42,724 nt of DNA. It comes from Actinomycetota bacterium (GTDB lineage Bacteria > Actinomycetota > Actinomycetes > Mycobacteriales > HKI-0501). The position numbers and the translations under genes were made by a program. Shown here one piece after another: positions 17,251-27,975 of this stretch; position 1 is the first letter of the stretch; each line of letters begins with the position of its first letter. The notes below the pieces were generated by a model. That model ran no database searches, was not told the DNA's origin, and saw only the letters and a program-made list of their open reading frames with translations. The stretch covers positions 1 to 42,724 of the forward strand of contig JAVEDU010000046.1 of assembly GCA_030840805.1 (NCBI GenBank), in the 5' to 3' direction.

Positions 17251-17661
17251 TCACACCTGAGCTGCCGCGGTGGGAGTGGCAGCCAGCTCGACCAGCACGA
17301 TGTCGTTGCCGTAGAGGTCCGGGATGTGCGCGTACGCCTCGCCGCGCTCGGTGTCCCGGACCGGTTCCTCCGACGGCTGCACGCCGAAGTTCGCCAGCTT
17401 CGACAGCTCGAACTGCAGATCGTCGGTGTAGAGCACGAGGATCGGGGGTCCCGCCGCCTGCCGCCGCACGTCCTCCGCCGACGCGGGCATCAGCCACAGC
17501 CCCACCTCCGGCTGGTTCGGCGGCCCCACGTGCACGGCTCGGAACCCGGTCGGCAGCGTCTCGTCGTACTGGCGGACGAACCCGAACGCCGAGGAGTAGA
17601 ACCCCGCCGCCGCGTCGAGGTCCTCCACGAGCACGGTCATGCGGCCCAGTCGCGTCGCCAT
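17251..17661 (-). CDS. VOC-family (glyoxalase/bleomycin-resistance fold) protein
   Basis: This 136-residue protein shows the VOC pattern: MTVLVEDLDAAAGFYSSAFGF near the N-terminus, a second half with ILVLYTDDLQFELSKLANFGV, and the closing AYAHIPDLYGNDIVLVEL. Metal-binding positions are partly recognisable, but the substrate is unknown. I chose the ATG at 17661 because GGTGGAG lies about 4 bases upstream. It follows the methyltransferase gene by 44 bases on the same strand. Confidence 0.85.
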   Translation of the reverse strand: MATRLGRMTVLVEDLDAAAGFYSSAFGFVRQYDETLPTGFRAVHVGPPNQPEVGLWLMPASAEDVRRQAAGPPILVLYTDDLQFELSKLANFGVQPSEEPVRDTERGEAYAHIPDLYGNDIVLVELAATPTAAAQV

Positions 17662-17705
17662 CCGCTCCACCCATCGTCGGTTCGCCGTCAGCGGCATCGT
17701 AGGGC

Positions 17706-18410
17706 TCAGCGGCGCGCCACGGCGAACACCGACTGGCCGAACGGCATCCGCACGTACCGCTCGATCCGCCGCTCGACCGGCACCACGGCCCGGTCCCAGA
17801 CGCTGAGCAGCGGGCCCTCCTTCGGCCGCCCGCGCAGCAGCCGCATGCCCACGTACCAGGCGAGCAGCCCGGGTGCGTTCACGTAGTGGCACCGCTCCAC
17901 GTGCAGCCCGGCCTGCCCGAGCGCGGAGGACAGCGCGGCACGGGTGTACCGCCGCTGGTGCCCGATCGCGCGGTCGAACCGGCTCATCGCGCCCGGGAAC
18001 GCCGGGACGACCAGCACCACGGCGCCGTCCGGCCGCAGCAGCCCGCGGAACGCCCGCAGCGCCGCCACGTCGTCCGGGATGTGCTCCAGGACGTTGTACG
18101 CGACGACGGTGCTGTACTCCGCCTCCTCCTCGATCGGCACGGCGAGTTCGCGGACCTGCACGCGGGAGTCGCCGGCGAACATCGTCGTCAGGTGGTCGAG
18201 CCGGGCCGGGTCCGCCTCGCTCGCGGTGATCCGGACGCCCATGTCCGCCCAGTCGGCGGCGTAGTACCCGAGGCCGGAGCCGACCTCCAGGACGTCGTCA
18301 CCGAAGTACGGCACCCCGAGGGAGCACAACCAGCGGCGGTAGTTCACCGCGGTCCGCAGGTCCTCCAGCACATCCGACTGCAGGCCGGTGTCACCTTCGA
18401 CGTCCGTCAC
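17706..18410 (-). CDS. SAM-dependent methyltransferase, class I
   Basis: This 234-residue protein has SAM motif I VLEVGSGLGYYAADW, the acidic post-I residue in ITASEADPARL, motif II TVVAYNVLEHIPDD and the following GLLRPDGAVVLVVPAFP. The segment FDRAIGHQRRYTRAAL resembles methyltransferases acting on lipids or glycans, but the substrate is not clear. The GTG start follows GGAGG and overlaps the rdgB stop, so it is translated with rdgB. Confidence 0.88.
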   Translation of the reverse strand: MTDVEGDTGLQSDVLEDLRTAVNYRRWLCSLGVPYFGDDVLEVGSGLGYYAADWADMGVRITASEADPARLDHLTTMFAGDSRVQVRELAVPIEEEAEYSTVVAYNVLEHIPDDVAALRAFRGLLRPDGAVVLVVPAFPGAMSRFDRAIGHQRRYTRAALSSALGQAGLHVERCHYVNAPGLLAWYVGMRLLRGRPKEGPLLSVWDRAVVPVERRIERYVRMPFGQSVFAVARR

Positions 18411-19021
18411 CCAGCGCCTCCGAGTGTTCTGGCCACCACCGGGGCGAGGGCACGGAAGGCCTGGCCGCGATGACTGATGGCGTCCTTCTCCGCCGCGGGC
18501 ATCTCGGCGGTGGTCCGCCGCTCCCCCACCGGGACGAAGATCGGGTCGTACCCGAAGCCGCCGCTCCCGCGCGGAGCGTCGACCACCGTACCGGGCATGT
18601 GCCCCTCGACGACATGCTCCGCGCCGTCCGGCGTGACGAGCGCGGCGGCGCACACGAAGGCGCCGCCCCGCCGCTCCGCGGGCACGTCGGCGAGCTGGCC
18701 GAGGAGGAGCCGGAGGTTCGCCTCGTCGTCGCCGTGCCGCCCGGCCCAGCGGGCCGAGTAGATGCCGGGCATCCCGTTCAAGGCGTCGACCGCGATGCCG
18801 GAGTCGTCCGCGATCGTGGGCAGGCCCGTGTGCCTGGCGCCCTCACGGGCCTTCAGCAGCGCGTTGTCGGCGAACGTCGCGCCGTCCTCCGGCACCTCGT
18901 CGTACGCCGGGACGTCGTCCAGCCCGACCAGCTCGATCTCCATCACGGGCTCGAGGATGCGCCGCAGCTCGACCAGCTTCTTGGCGTTGCGGGTCGCGAG
19001 CAGCAGCCGGGGCGCGCTCAC
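18407..19021 (-). CDS. rdgB: Non-canonical purine NTP pyrophosphatase (RdgB/HAM1)
   Basis: This 204-residue enzyme hydrolyses ITP, dITP and XTP and so cleans the nucleotide pool. Signature segments are [64 protein letters not shown] and [10 protein letters not shown]. The GTG start overlaps the rph stop. The order rph-rdgB is conserved with M. tuberculosis Rv1340-Rv1341. Confidence 0.96.
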   Translation of the reverse strand: MSAPRLLLATRNAKKLVELRRILEPVMEIELVGLDDVPAYDEVPEDGATFADNALLKAREGARHTGLPTIADDSGIAVDALNGMPGIYSARWAGRHGDDEANLRLLLGQLADVPAERRGGAFVCAAALVTPDGAEHVVEGHMPGTVVDAPRGSGGFGYDPIFVPVGERRTTAEMPAAEKDAISHRGQAFRALAPVVARTLGGAG

Positions 19022-19767
19022 GAGGCGGTGCGCTGCAGCGGGACGGCGAGCGCCTCCGCCTGGAGCTCGGCGAGCCGGGCACAGCCCGCGACGGCGAGGT
19101 CGAGCATCTGGTCGAGCGCGGTCCGGCCGAACGTGGCGCCCTCGCCGGTCCCCTGCACCTCGACGAACTCGCCGGTGCCGGTGCAGACGACATTCATGTC
19201 CACGTCGGCCCGGACGTCCTCGTCGTAACAGAGGTCGAGCCGCGGCTCGCCGTCGACGAGGCCCACGCTGACGGCCGCCACCGAGGCCTTGAGCGGGTTC
19301 CCACCGGACTTCGCCAGCGACCCACGGGCGGCCAGCCAGCCGACCGCGTCCGCGAGCGCGACGTAGGCCCCGGTCACCGCGGCGGTACGGGTGCCACCGT
19401 CGGCCTGGAGCACGTCGCAGTCGATCTGGACGGTGTTCTCGCCGAGCGCGGCGAGGTCGATCGACGCGCGGAGGCTGCGGCCGATCAGCCGGCTGATCTC
19501 GTGCGTCCGGCCGCCGATCCGGCCCTTCACGCTCTCCCGGTCGGTCCGGGTGTGCGTGGCGCGCGGCAGCATCGCGTACTCGGCGGTGACCCAGCCGAGC
19601 CCGCCGCCCCGGCGCCAGCGCGGGACGCCCTCGGTCACGCTCGCGGCGCAGAGCACGCGGGTGCGCCCGAACTCGACGAGCACGGACCCCTCCGCGTGGT
19701 CCAGCCAGCCTCGGGTGATGGTCACAGGGCGCAGCTGGTCCGGCATGCGGCCGTCGGGTCGCGTCAT
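19018..19767 (-). CDS. rph: Ribonuclease PH
   Basis: This 249-residue phosphorolytic 3'-5' exonuclease trims tRNA precursors. It carries [26 protein letters not shown]-type N-terminal text, [21 protein letters not shown], the phosphate-binding [20 protein letters not shown], and [19 protein letters not shown]. The ATG at 19767 opens directly with MTRPDGR. It lies 10 bases after the SGNH gene stop and is coupled to rdgB. Confidence 0.96.
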   Translation of the reverse strand: MTRPDGRMPDQLRPVTITRGWLDHAEGSVLVEFGRTRVLCAASVTEGVPRWRRGGGLGWVTAEYAMLPRATHTRTDRESVKGRIGGRTHEISRLIGRSLRASIDLAALGENTVQIDCDVLQADGGTRTAAVTGAYVALADAVGWLAARGSLAKSGGNPLKASVAAVSVGLVDGEPRLDLCYDEDVRADVDMNVVCTGTGEFVEVQGTGEGATFGRTALDQMLDLAVAGCARLAELQAEALAVPLQRTAS

Positions 19768-19777
19768 GCGGTCGAGC

Positions 19778-20563
19778 CTAGAGGACGGGGGTGACCGGGC
19801 CACGCGCACCCGTTCCGCGGTAGACGTCCAGCGCCGCCGCGGCGAGGAGCTGCGGCAGCAGGTCGGTGCTGCGCGCCGCGAGCCACACCGTGCCCCGGGT
19901 GGCGAGCCACCACGCGTCGTCGAGGGGCCCGGTGGCGATCCCGTCCGGTTCCGCGTCCGGGGCCGCGGGCACCGGCCAGCCCGCGGTGCCGAGCGCGGTC
20001 GCGGCGAGCCGGGCCAGCCGGCGGTGCCCGCGCTCGGACGGGTGGATCCGGTCCACCATCCACATCAGACGGTGGTACGCCGCCGCGTCCGCGCCCGGGT
20101 CGAGGTGGACGGTGCGGTACTCGGCCGCGATCCGGTCGATCGCGTCGTTCAGGGCCTCCACCCGGGCCACCAGCGGGCGGCGCAGCGGCCCGGGCAGCCG
20201 GGCGAGCCGGCCGGGGTCCGGCAGCCGGGCGGTGAGCACCGTGGCGCCGCCCGCCCGCAGCCCGGCCACGGCCGCCGCCAGGTTGTCCGCGGACCGCCGC
20301 AGGTCGAAGTTGCCGCGCAGCACGTCGTTGCCGCCCACCAGCACCGAGGCGAGCTGCGGCGCCCGCCCGAGCGCGGCCGGGAGCTGGCCGGTCCGCACGT
20401 CGGCCGTCGTGGCGCCGCCGACCGCGAGGTTGGTGAACGAGGCCGCCCCCAGCGACTCGGCCAGCAGGGCCGCCCACCCGCGCCAGCGACCGGGGTGGAT
20501 CCGGTCGCCGAGGCCCTCGGTGGTGCTGTCCCCGAGGGCGACGAAGCAGAGGCCGTCCGTCAT
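19778..20563 (-). CDS. SGNH/GDSL-family hydrolase
   Basis: This 261-residue esterase or lipase-like enzyme has the block I nucleophile in [11 protein letters not shown], block II Gly in NLAVGGATT, block [12 protein letters not shown] and block [11 protein letters not shown]. It appears cytoplasmic, without a signal peptide. GGGAGG lies upstream of the ATG, which overlaps the preceding glycosyltransferase stop. Co-translation with two glycosyltransferases suggests deacylation of a glycolipid or glycan, which is inferred. Confidence 0.88.
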   Translation of the reverse strand: MTDGLCFVALGDSTTEGLGDRIHPGRWRGWAALLAESLGAASFTNLAVGGATTADVRTGQLPAALGRAPQLASVLVGGNDVLRGNFDLRRSADNLAAAVAGLRAGGATVLTARLPDPGRLARLPGPLRRPLVARVEALNDAIDRIAAEYRTVHLDPGADAAAYHRLMWMVDRIHPSERGHRRLARLAATALGTAGWPVPAAPDAEPDGIATGPLDDAWWLATRGTVWLAARSTDLLPQLLAAAALDVYRGTGARGPVTPVL

Positions 20564-21693
20564 GCGACCTCCCGGACCCGCGAGGCGAGTCCGTGTACCG
20601 CGAGCATCCCCGCCACCGACGCGGGCCAGCCGAACCGCTCGGCCCGCATCCGGGCAGCGCGCCGACGGTCCGCCCGCGGCAGCGCGGCCACCTGGAGGAT
20701 GCCGTCGGCGTACCGGTCGCCGTCTCCGCGTACGACGACACCGGCGCCGCCGACCACCTCGGGCAGTGCGCCGTCCGCCGCCGCGACGACGGGCGTACCG
20801 GAGGCCAGCGCCTCCAGCGCCGCCAGGCCGAACGTCTCGACCGGACCCGGCGCGACCACGACGTCGGCCGTGGCGAGCAGGGCCGCGAGCCGGGCGCGGT
20901 CGGCCACGAAGCCGAGCAGCCGGACCGGCAGCCCGGCGGCCCGCCGCTCCAGCCGGGCCCGCAGCGGGCCGTCGCCCGCCAGTACGCCGACCGCCGGCAC
21001 GCCGCGGGCCCGGAGGGCGGCCACCGCGTCGATGCCCCGGTCCGCCCGCTTCTCCGGGGACAGTCGCGTGCACTGCACGACGAGCAGCTCGCCGGGGCGG
21101 GCCAGGGACTCGCGTAGCCGGGCGTCGTACCGGCTCGGGTGGAACAGGTCCAGGTCCACGCCCAGCGGGACCAGCGCCGGCCCCGGGCCGAGCCGCCGGA
21201 ACTCCGCCGCGGCCCAGTCGGTCGTGCAGACCACCCGGTCGTACGCGGCGAGGGTCGCGGCGTTGAGCCGGTCCGCGACCGGGCGGCTCAGCCACCGGCT
21301 GCGCAGGTGCTGGTGCAGGAGCGCGTCCAGGCGCTCGTGCGACACCATCACGCTCGGGACCCCGTGGGCGCGCGCCCACTCGCCGGTCCACCGCAGCGTC
21401 GTCCGGTCCGACACCTCCAGCCGGTCCGGGGCGAGCGCGTCGAGCAGGCGGCGCAGGCGTGGCCGGTTCACGATCAGCCGGTAGCCGCCGGTCCCGGGGA
21501 CCACCGGACCGGGCACCGTGACGACCCGGCCCTGAGCCGTCTCGGTGTCGTCGTACCGCGACCCGGGCACGACCAGCACCGGCCGGTGCCCGGCGGACCG
21601 GTAGCCGGTGCCCCACTCCCGCAGCGCCGTCCGGAGCCCGCCGGAGCGGGGTCCGACGAAGTTCGCGAGCCGGACGATCGTCGCTCCGCTCAT
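20560..21693 (-). CDS. GT4-type glycosyltransferase
   Basis: This 377-residue GT-B enzyme has an N-terminal glycine-rich entry (GPRSGGLRTALREW), the donor-phosphate region VVQCTRLSPEKRADRGIDAV and the E-x7-E motif ETFGLAALEALASGTPVV. The pattern resembles mannosyltransferases of the actinobacterial cell envelope. It lies between the MgtA-like gene and the SGNH gene with 4-base overlaps on both sides, so the three form one unit. Acceptor and donor are not determined. Confidence 0.88.
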   Translation of the reverse strand: MSGATIVRLANFVGPRSGGLRTALREWGTGYRSAGHRPVLVVPGSRYDDTETAQGRVVTVPGPVVPGTGGYRLIVNRPRLRRLLDALAPDRLEVSDRTTLRWTGEWARAHGVPSVMVSHERLDALLHQHLRSRWLSRPVADRLNAATLAAYDRVVCTTDWAAAEFRRLGPGPALVPLGVDLDLFHPSRYDARLRESLARPGELLVVQCTRLSPEKRADRGIDAVAALRARGVPAVGVLAGDGPLRARLERRAAGLPVRLLGFVADRARLAALLATADVVVAPGPVETFGLAALEALASGTPVVAAADGALPEVVGGAGVVVRGDGDRYADGILQVAALPRADRRRAARMRAERFGWPASVAGMLAVHGLASRVREVA

Positions 21694-22835
21694 GCGGCCC
21701 GCACCAGCCCGTGGCCGCCGATCGCGGCGTCGTAGTGGTCGAGCAGCGCGTCGCCGACCGCGGTCCAGGTGCGCCGGGCCACCGAGCGCCGGGCCGCGAG
21801 CCCGAACTCGGCCCGTCGCACCGGGTCGGCCAGGGCCGTCACCGCGGCGGCGACGGCGGCACCGGACCCGGGCTCGACCAGGTACCCGGTCCCCCCGTGC
21901 CGGACCAGGTCCACCGGGCCGCCCGCGTTCGGGGCCACGACCGGTACGCCGGAGGCCAGCGCCTCCTGGACGGCCTGGCAGAACGTCTCGTGCGCCCCGG
22001 TGTGGACGAACACGTCGAGGCTCGCGTACATCCGGGCCAGTTCGCCGCCGCGCAGCTCACCGGTGAAGTGGGCGCCGGGCAACCGCTGCTCCAGCGTCCG
22101 GCGGGCCGGCCCGGCACCGACCACGACCACCCGGACGCCCGGCAGGTGGGTGACCGGTTCCAGCAGCTCCAGGTGCTTCTCCGGGGCGAGCCGGCCGACG
22201 TACCCGACCAGCAGCTCCCCGCCGGGCGCGAGCTCGGCGTGCACGTCCTCGTCGCGGCGGGCCGGGTGGAACCGCACGCCGTCGACGCCCCGCGGCCACA
22301 GGTGCACGCCACCGATGCCGTGGGCGCGCAGGTCGGCGGTGGCGGCCGAGGACGGCGCGAGGGTGCGTTCGGCCCGGCCGTGCACACGCCGGAGCCACCG
22401 CCAGACCGCCGCGCGGCCGAGCGAGTTGCCCCCGCCGGACCGGTAGAACCCGGCGAAGCCCGCGACGTCCGTCTGGTACACCGCCACGGACGGCACGCCG
22501 AGGCGCTCGGCCACGAACGCACCGTGCGCGGCCAGCGCGAACGGGGACGCCAGGTGGACCACGTCGGCGCCGTGGGCCGCGATGGCGGCCTCCACCCGGC
22601 GGCTCGGCAGCCCGATCCGGAAGGCGGGGTACCCGGGCAGCGGCACCGACGGCACGCGCAGGACCGGGCAGGGGTCGTCGGGCTCGGTGTCCCGGCGGGT
22701 CGCCGGGTCCGGTTCCGGGGCGATCACCAGGGGGCTGTGCCCCCGGGCGAGGAGGTGTTCCACCACGCGCTGCACGGAGTGGGACACGCCGTTGACGTCG
22801 GGACGGTAGGACTCGGTGACGATGGCCACGCGCAT
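21690..22835 (-). CDS. GT4 glycosyltransferase, MgtA/PimB-like mannosyltransferase
   Basis: This 381-residue protein opens MRVAIVTESYRPDVNGVSHSVQRV and has VGYVGRLAPEKHLELL and HETFCQAVQEALASGVPVVAPNAGGPVDLV. This strongly resembles GDP-mannose-dependent MgtA/PimB proteins that mannosylate envelope glycolipids in corynebacteria and mycobacteria. The start at 22835 is the only one that begins with the conserved opening. It overlaps the second glycosyltransferase (ATGA). The mannosyl donor is inferred from family resemblance. Confidence 0.88.
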   Translation of the reverse strand: MRVAIVTESYRPDVNGVSHSVQRVVEHLLARGHSPLVIAPEPDPATRRDTEPDDPCPVLRVPSVPLPGYPAFRIGLPSRRVEAAIAAHGADVVHLASPFALAAHGAFVAERLGVPSVAVYQTDVAGFAGFYRSGGGNSLGRAAVWRWLRRVHGRAERTLAPSSAATADLRAHGIGGVHLWPRGVDGVRFHPARRDEDVHAELAPGGELLVGYVGRLAPEKHLELLEPVTHLPGVRVVVVGAGPARRTLEQRLPGAHFTGELRGGELARMYASLDVFVHTGAHETFCQAVQEALASGVPVVAPNAGGPVDLVRHGGTGYLVEPGSGAAVAAAVTALADPVRRAEFGLAARRSVARRTWTAVGDALLDHYDAAIGGHGLVRAA

Positions 22836-22919
22836 GCCCCCACGGTGCGGGGCCGAGCCGAGGACCCGGTCACGTCCGGGTGTCGTGCCGGCGAACAGTG
22901 CCCGCATTTCCGCGTCGGG

Positions 22920-23663
22920 TCAGACCTCGTACACCGCGCCGCTCCGCACGACCTCGACCGGCCCCGCGTACGCCGACCGGGCCTCGGCGACCGTCAGCTC
23001 CTCGTCGCCCCAGGCCGGGACCAGGTGGGTGAGCAGCAGCCGCCGTGCCCCGGCCCGGGTCGCGTGCTGCCCCGCGCCGCGACCGGTCAGGTGCAGATCC
23101 GGCGCGTTGTCCCGGTCCTCCAGGAAGGACGCCTCGCACAGGAACGCGTCCGCGCCGGTCGCGAGCTTCACCAGCGCCGGGCTCTCCGCGGTGTCCGAGG
23201 AGTACGTCAGCGTGCGGCCACCGTGCTCGACCCGGACGCCGAACGTGTCGACCGGGTGGTTGACCAGGGCCGTCGTGATCCGCAGCGGGCCCAGGTCGAA
23301 CGAGCCCTCGCCCAGCGTCCGGAAGTCGAAGACCCCGGCCGCTGCCTCACCCTGGCCGTACGCGGCGGCGACGCGCTCCGCCGTCCCGGCCGGCCCATAC
23401 ACCGGGAGCGTCGGGAGCGTCGTGTGCCGGGCGTACTTGCGCGCCACCAGGTACTGGCACAGGTCGATCCAGTGGTCGGGGTGCAGGTGGGTCAGCAGCA
23501 CGGCGTCGAGGTCGTACATGTCGGCGTACCGCTGGAGCGCGCCGAGCGCGCCGTTGCCGAGGTCGAGCAGCAGCCGGTACCCGCCGGCCTCGACGAGGTA
23601 GGAGGAGCACGGGGACTCCGCCGAGGGGAAGCTCCCGGCGCAGCCGAGGACGGTGAGCCTCAC
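22920..23663 (-). CDS. MBL-fold hydrolase, Rv1339-like cyclic-nucleotide phosphodiesterase candidate
   Basis: This 247-residue metallo-beta-lactamase-fold protein has the metal motif [11 protein letters not shown], a further ligand in [15 protein letters not shown] and [10 protein letters not shown]. It resembles RNase Z-like proteins and Rv1339 of M. tuberculosis, reported as an atypical cAMP phosphodiesterase. As in M. tuberculosis it directly follows murI, here with a GTGA overlap. In mycobacteria rph comes next; here three genes intervene. Confidence 0.88.
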   Translation of the reverse strand: MRLTVLGCAGSFPSAESPCSSYLVEAGGYRLLLDLGNGALGALQRYADMYDLDAVLLTHLHPDHWIDLCQYLVARKYARHTTLPTLPVYGPAGTAERVAAAYGQGEAAAGVFDFRTLGEGSFDLGPLRITTALVNHPVDTFGVRVEHGGRTLTYSSDTAESPALVKLATGADAFLCEASFLEDRDNAPDLHLTGRGAGQHATRAGARRLLLTHLVPAWGDEELTVAEARSAYAGPVEVVRSGAVYEV

Positions 23664-24490
23664 CCGGCCACCACGCCCGCGGTGCCTCCCCACAGCGCCT
23701 CCACGGCGCCGATCTCCGGACCGAGGAACCGGCGGCCCAGCCGCCCGAACGGAGCCACGTCACCCGTGGCGAGGAACCGGTGCCGCGGCGGGGGCGCGTC
23801 CTCCGGGCGGAGCAGGTCGAGCTTGGTCAGCACCCGGTACACGTCCTTCGCGGTCTCGTCGGCGCTCGACACCAGCGTCACGCCGTCGCCCATGACGAGC
23901 CCGATCACCCCGGCCAGCAGCGGGTAGTGCGTGCAGCCGAGCACGAGCGTGTCGATCTCGGCCTGCTGGAGCGGTTCGAGATAACTCTCCGCGAGCCCGA
24001 GGATCTGCCGACCACTGGTCACACCGCGTTCAACGAAGTCGACGAACGCGGGACACGCCGCGGTCGTCAGCGAGACGCCCGGCGCGGCGTGAAAGGCATC
24101 GTCGTACGCCTGGCTCGCCACCGTGACACGGGTGGCGATCACCCCGATGCGGCCCGTGCGGGTGGCCGCGACCGCCCGGCGCACCGCGGGCAGGACGACC
24201 TCCACGACCGGGACATCGTAGCGCTCCCTGGCGTCGCGCAAACAGGCCGAGCTGGCCGCGTTACACGCGATGACCAGCATCTTCACACCCGAGGAGACCA
24301 GGTGGTCCATCACTCCGAGCGCGTAGTGGCGCACCTCGGCGAGGGACTTCGGGCCGTACGGGACGTGGGCGGTGTCGCCGACGTAGAGGATCTCCTCGTG
24401 GGGCAGCTGGTCCAGCACGGCCCGCGCGACCGTCAGGCCGCCGACGCCGCTGTCGAAGATGCCGATGGGTGCCTGAGCCACGCGCGACAC
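23660..24490 (-). CDS. murI: Glutamate racemase
   Basis: This 276-residue cofactor-free racemase makes D-glutamate for peptidoglycan. Catalytic cysteines are in [10 protein letters not shown] and [45 protein letters not shown] and [12 protein letters not shown] are typical. I chose the GTG at 24490, eight residues before the conserved IGIFDSG. GTG at 24538 gives 16 more residues, and neither has a good ribosome site. It is coupled to the MBL hydrolase downstream. Confidence 0.95.
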   Translation of the reverse strand: MSRVAQAPIGIFDSGVGGLTVARAVLDQLPHEEILYVGDTAHVPYGPKSLAEVRHYALGVMDHLVSSGVKMLVIACNAASSACLRDARERYDVPVVEVVLPAVRRAVAATRTGRIGVIATRVTVASQAYDDAFHAAPGVSLTTAACPAFVDFVERGVTSGRQILGLAESYLEPLQQAEIDTLVLGCTHYPLLAGVIGLVMGDGVTLVSSADETAKDVYRVLTKLDLLRPEDAPPPRHRFLATGDVAPFGRLGRRFLGPEIGAVEALWGGTAGVVAG

Positions 24491-24603
24491 ATTACGGTGA
24501 GGGGTCGCCGGTCCCGTAGTCCGGTTGCCGACAGTCACGAAAGTGTCCCGATCGTTCGGCGCTCCGACTGGAACACGAGCGCAGATGCGGGAGAATCAAC
24601 GGC

Positions 24604-25122
24604 ATGACGCCCGAGACGAAACAAATGGTGACCTTCCGGCAGCGTCGCTCCGTTCCCTCCGGGGACTCCGGCCCGGTGGACCCGGCCGCCGACACCGACA
24701 CCGGCGCCACGGCACGCGCACGTCCCGACACCGACACCGCGGCCGACGCGGCCACCCACCCGGCCGGTGGCCCGTCCTCCGCCGAGGGCACCGCGACGGC
24801 GGGCGACCGCCTCCGGCGTACCTACCGGAACCCGCAGTCCCCGGCCTCACCCCGCCGGCTGGCCGCGGTGAGCCTGTGGTCCCTGCTGCTGGTGCTCGGC
24901 GGGGCGGTGGCGTACCTGTACGCCCTGCTGGGACAGCTGACCGGCACCGGCACCGGGCTCGCGGGCTCCGTGCTCAGCCTGGTGTCGTTCGGAGACCTGG
25001 TCGGCCTCGCGCTGATCCTCGCCTCGATGCTGACGATCGGGAAGCGGCGGGCGCCGTGGATCCTGTTGGGCACCGCGACCGGGCTGCTGCTCGTGCTGCT
25101 GGTGCTGGCCGCGGTCGCCTGA
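24604..25122 (+). CDS. Small membrane protein with disordered N-terminus
   Basis: This 172-residue protein has a Thr/Asp/Pro-rich N-terminal half without predicted structure. After RNPQSPASPRRL come about three membrane helices (AAVSLWSLLLVLGGAVAYLYAL, VLSLVSFGDLVGLALILASML, WILLGTATGLLLVLLVLAAVA). I recognise no family. GGGAGA lies upstream of the ATG. It reads opposite to murI and converges on cysM, where the mycobacterial locus has a rhomboid gene (Rv1337). It lacks rhomboid catalytic motifs. Confidence 0.7.
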   Translation: MTPETKQMVTFRQRRSVPSGDSGPVDPAADTDTGATARARPDTDTAADAATHPAGGPSSAEGTATAGDRLRRTYRNPQSPASPRRLAAVSLWSLLLVLGGAVAYLYALLGQLTGTGTGLAGSVLSLVSFGDLVGLALILASMLTIGKRRAPWILLGTATGLLLVLLVLAAVA

Positions 25123-25142
25123 CAGCCCCTCCCGGCAGAAAC

Positions 25143-25197
25143 GATCATGGGGTTTGCCACACGACACGCTGGCGTGTCGGTGGCAAACCCCATGATC
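25143..25197. terminator. Long hairpin at convergent gene ends, family copy 1
   Basis: The arms GATCATGGGGTTTGCCAC (25143-25160) and GTGGCAAACCCCATGATC (25180-25197) pair over 18 perfect bases. A single bulged A and an inner 7-bp stem (CGACACG/CGTGTCG) with loop CTGG follow. It lies exactly between the converging membrane-protein gene and cysM. It is closely related to the hairpin at 40150-40214. A bidirectional terminator is the likely role, although no long T-run follows; a mobile palindromic repeat is the alternative. Confidence 0.7.
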
Positions 25198-25219
25198 AAC
25201 GTGGGAAGTGCGGCAGGGC

Positions 25220-26176
<957 letters not shown>

Positions 26177-26449
26177 TCAGCCGCCCGCGACAGCCGGGAG
26201 GATCGTGACCGAGTCGCCGTCGTTCAGCGTCGTCTCCAGGGCACCGGTGAAGCGGACGTCCTCGTCGTTGACGTAGACGTTCACGAACCTGTGCAGCGCC
26301 CCGTCCTTGATGAGACGGTCACGCAGACCCGGGTGCTTGCCGTCGAGGTCGACGAACAGGCCCTCGAGCGTGTCCCCCGCGCCGTCGACGGTCTTCGCGC
26401 CGCCGGTGTACGTGCGGAGGATGGTGGGGATGCGGACCTCGATGGCCAT
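26177..26449 (-). CDS. cysO: Sulfur-carrier protein CysO
   Basis: This 90-residue ubiquitin-like ThiS/MoaD protein ends in PAVAGG. The terminal Gly-Gly carries the thiocarboxylate. The segments TILRTYTGGAKTVDG, GLFVDLDGKHPGLRDRL and LNDGDSVTILP match mycobacterial CysO. It lies between mec and cysM, the complete protein-bound cysteine pathway. Confidence 0.95.
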   Translation of the reverse strand: MAIEVRIPTILRTYTGGAKTVDGAGDTLEGLFVDLDGKHPGLRDRLIKDGALHRFVNVYVNDEDVRFTGALETTLNDGDSVTILPAVAGG

Positions 26450-26561
26450 CGCGTGCTGCTCCTAAGGTGAGACTTCGGGCTGGATGAGGGCTGGTCGTCG
26501 GCCCACTCTGGGGCACAACACCGGGACGTGCGGCGGGATTCCGGCCGGAGCCGGCCGCGTC

Positions 26562-27014
26562 CTACTGCTCGTAGACCGTCTCGGTGCGGGTGTGCCCGAA
26601 CAGGTACGACTGCACGACCTCGACGGGCTCCTCGGTGACGACCCCGTCGACGATGCGGTACGACCGGAACTCCGTCGTCGCGGACTCCCGCGTGCTCACC
26701 AGCACGTAGTGCGCCTCGGGCTCGGACGCGTAGGTGATGTCGGTCCGGGAGGGGTAGGCCTCGGTCGCGGTGTGCGAGTGGTAGATCACCACCGGCACCT
26801 CGTCCCGGTCGTCCATCTCCCGGTACAGGCGCAGCAGGTCCATCGAGTCGAACTCGTAGAACGTGGGCGACCGCGCGGCGTTGAGCATCGGGATGAACCG
26901 CTCGGGGCGGTCCGCGCCCTCCGGGCCCGCGACGACCCCGCACGCCTCGTCGGGGTGATCGGCGCGTGCGTGGGCCACGATCTGGTCGTGGAGCTCGCGG
27001 CTGATCGTCAACAC
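26562..27014 (-). CDS. mec: JAMM/MPN metalloprotease releasing cysteine from CysO
   Basis: This 150-residue zinc peptidase cuts the CysO-cysteine adduct. The JAMM motif is complete: Glu23 in DEACG, and HSHTATEAYPSRTD with His79, His81, Ser89 and Asp92. It starts at GTG 27014 with a weak ribosome site. It is separated from cysO by 112 bases in which I see no further gene. In M. tuberculosis the same protein is Rv1334. Confidence 0.94.
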   Translation of the reverse strand: MLTISRELHDQIVAHARADHPDEACGVVAGPEGADRPERFIPMLNAARSPTFYEFDSMDLLRLYREMDDRDEVPVVIYHSHTATEAYPSRTDITYASEPEAHYVLVSTRESATTEFRSYRIVDGVVTEEPVEVVQSYLFGHTRTETVYEQ

Positions 27015-27038
27015 GGCCCGTAGCTTACCGGCGACCCG

Positions 27039-27623
27039 TCAGTCCTCGCCGAGGAGGGCGTCGACCAGCGTCTGCGACAGGGCACCGGCGTAGTGGTAGA
27101 GCAGCGCGCTGGTCGCCATCGCCTCGTCGCCGCTCTCCAGCGCCTCGTGTGCGAGCGCGTACGGGTCGGTGTCCGCCTCGATGTCCAGCCGCACGCCGAG
27201 CACCAGACGCAGGTCGGTGAGCGCACGCAGCCAGACATCGGCGGCCGGGTGGCTGAGGTACACGTCGCCGCCACCGGCCGGCACCCCGGTGTACAGCTCC
27301 TTCAGCCGCTCCACCTTGCCGGCCCGCAGGTCGTCCTCGGTGAAGCGCCGCAGCTCCGCGGCCGCGTCCGGGTCCTCGCGGTAGCCGTCGGGGAAGAGCC
27401 GTTCCAGCGCGGGGTCGCTGGGCGGCCCGGACGGCAGCGTGCCGAGCCCGGTCAGCTCCTCGAACGGGTCGCCGGTGGCCTCGGGCGGGGGCGGGTCGCC
27501 CTCCTCGGGTGCCACCGCGCCCAGCAGGAGCAGCATCTGCTCGGCGGCGTGCCGGAGCAGCTCCGCCTCGGCCTCGCTGAGGGTGCCGACGATCTCGCCA
27601 CGGTACCGGCGGAACATCGTCAC
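27039..27623 (-). CDS. DUF2017 family protein
   Basis: This 194-residue protein opens [31 protein letters not shown], with [31 protein letters not shown] and [16 protein letters not shown] later. It matches the DUF2017 protein next to clpS in mycobacteria (Rv1332), once annotated as a regulator. The role is unknown. The linked clpS hints at a part in protein turnover. The GTG start overlaps the clpS stop. Confidence 0.85.
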   Translation of the reverse strand: MTMFRRYRGEIVGTLSEAEAELLRHAAEQMLLLLGAVAPEEGDPPPPEATGDPFEELTGLGTLPSGPPSDPALERLFPDGYREDPDAAAELRRFTEDDLRAGKVERLKELYTGVPAGGGDVYLSHPAADVWLRALTDLRLVLGVRLDIEADTDPYALAHEALESGDEAMATSALLYHYAGALSQTLVDALLGED

Positions 27624-27907
27624 CTGTCCTGCTGGAGGGTCGCCCAGAGACCGTGCTCGTGCATCTTCGCCACGTCCATCTCCATCTGCTCGCGCGTCCC
27701 CGCCGACACCGCCGCCCGGCCCTCGTGGTGGACGGCGAGCATCAGCTCGTTGGCCTTCACCTTGGGATACCCGAACACCTTCTGGAACACGTATGTGACG
27801 TACGACTGGAGGTTCACCGGGTCGTCCCAGACCACGGTCACCCACGGCGGGTCCTCCACCGGCTGCTCCGTGGTCTCCTCGACCGGTGTCGCGAGCGGTG
27901 CCGACAT
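27620..27907 (-). CDS. clpS: ClpS adaptor of the Clp protease
   Basis: This 95-residue adaptor delivers N-degron substrates to ClpC or ClpA. The substrate pocket shows [23 protein letters not shown], and the Clp-binding side has [35 protein letters not shown] chose the ATG at 27907 because GAGGAGG lies 6 bases upstream. It is the first gene of the clpS-DUF2017-mec-cysO-cysM series. Confidence 0.95.
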   Translation of the reverse strand: MSAPLATPVEETTEQPVEDPPWVTVVWDDPVNLQSYVTYVFQKVFGYPKVKANELMLAVHHEGRAAVSAGTREQMEMDVAKMHEHGLWATLQQDR

Positions 27908-27975
27908 GGCCGACCTCCTCACCGGTGGGGACTGGGGCGCCTCGCGCCGCGACGTACAGGGGGGTTGAGGGCGGG

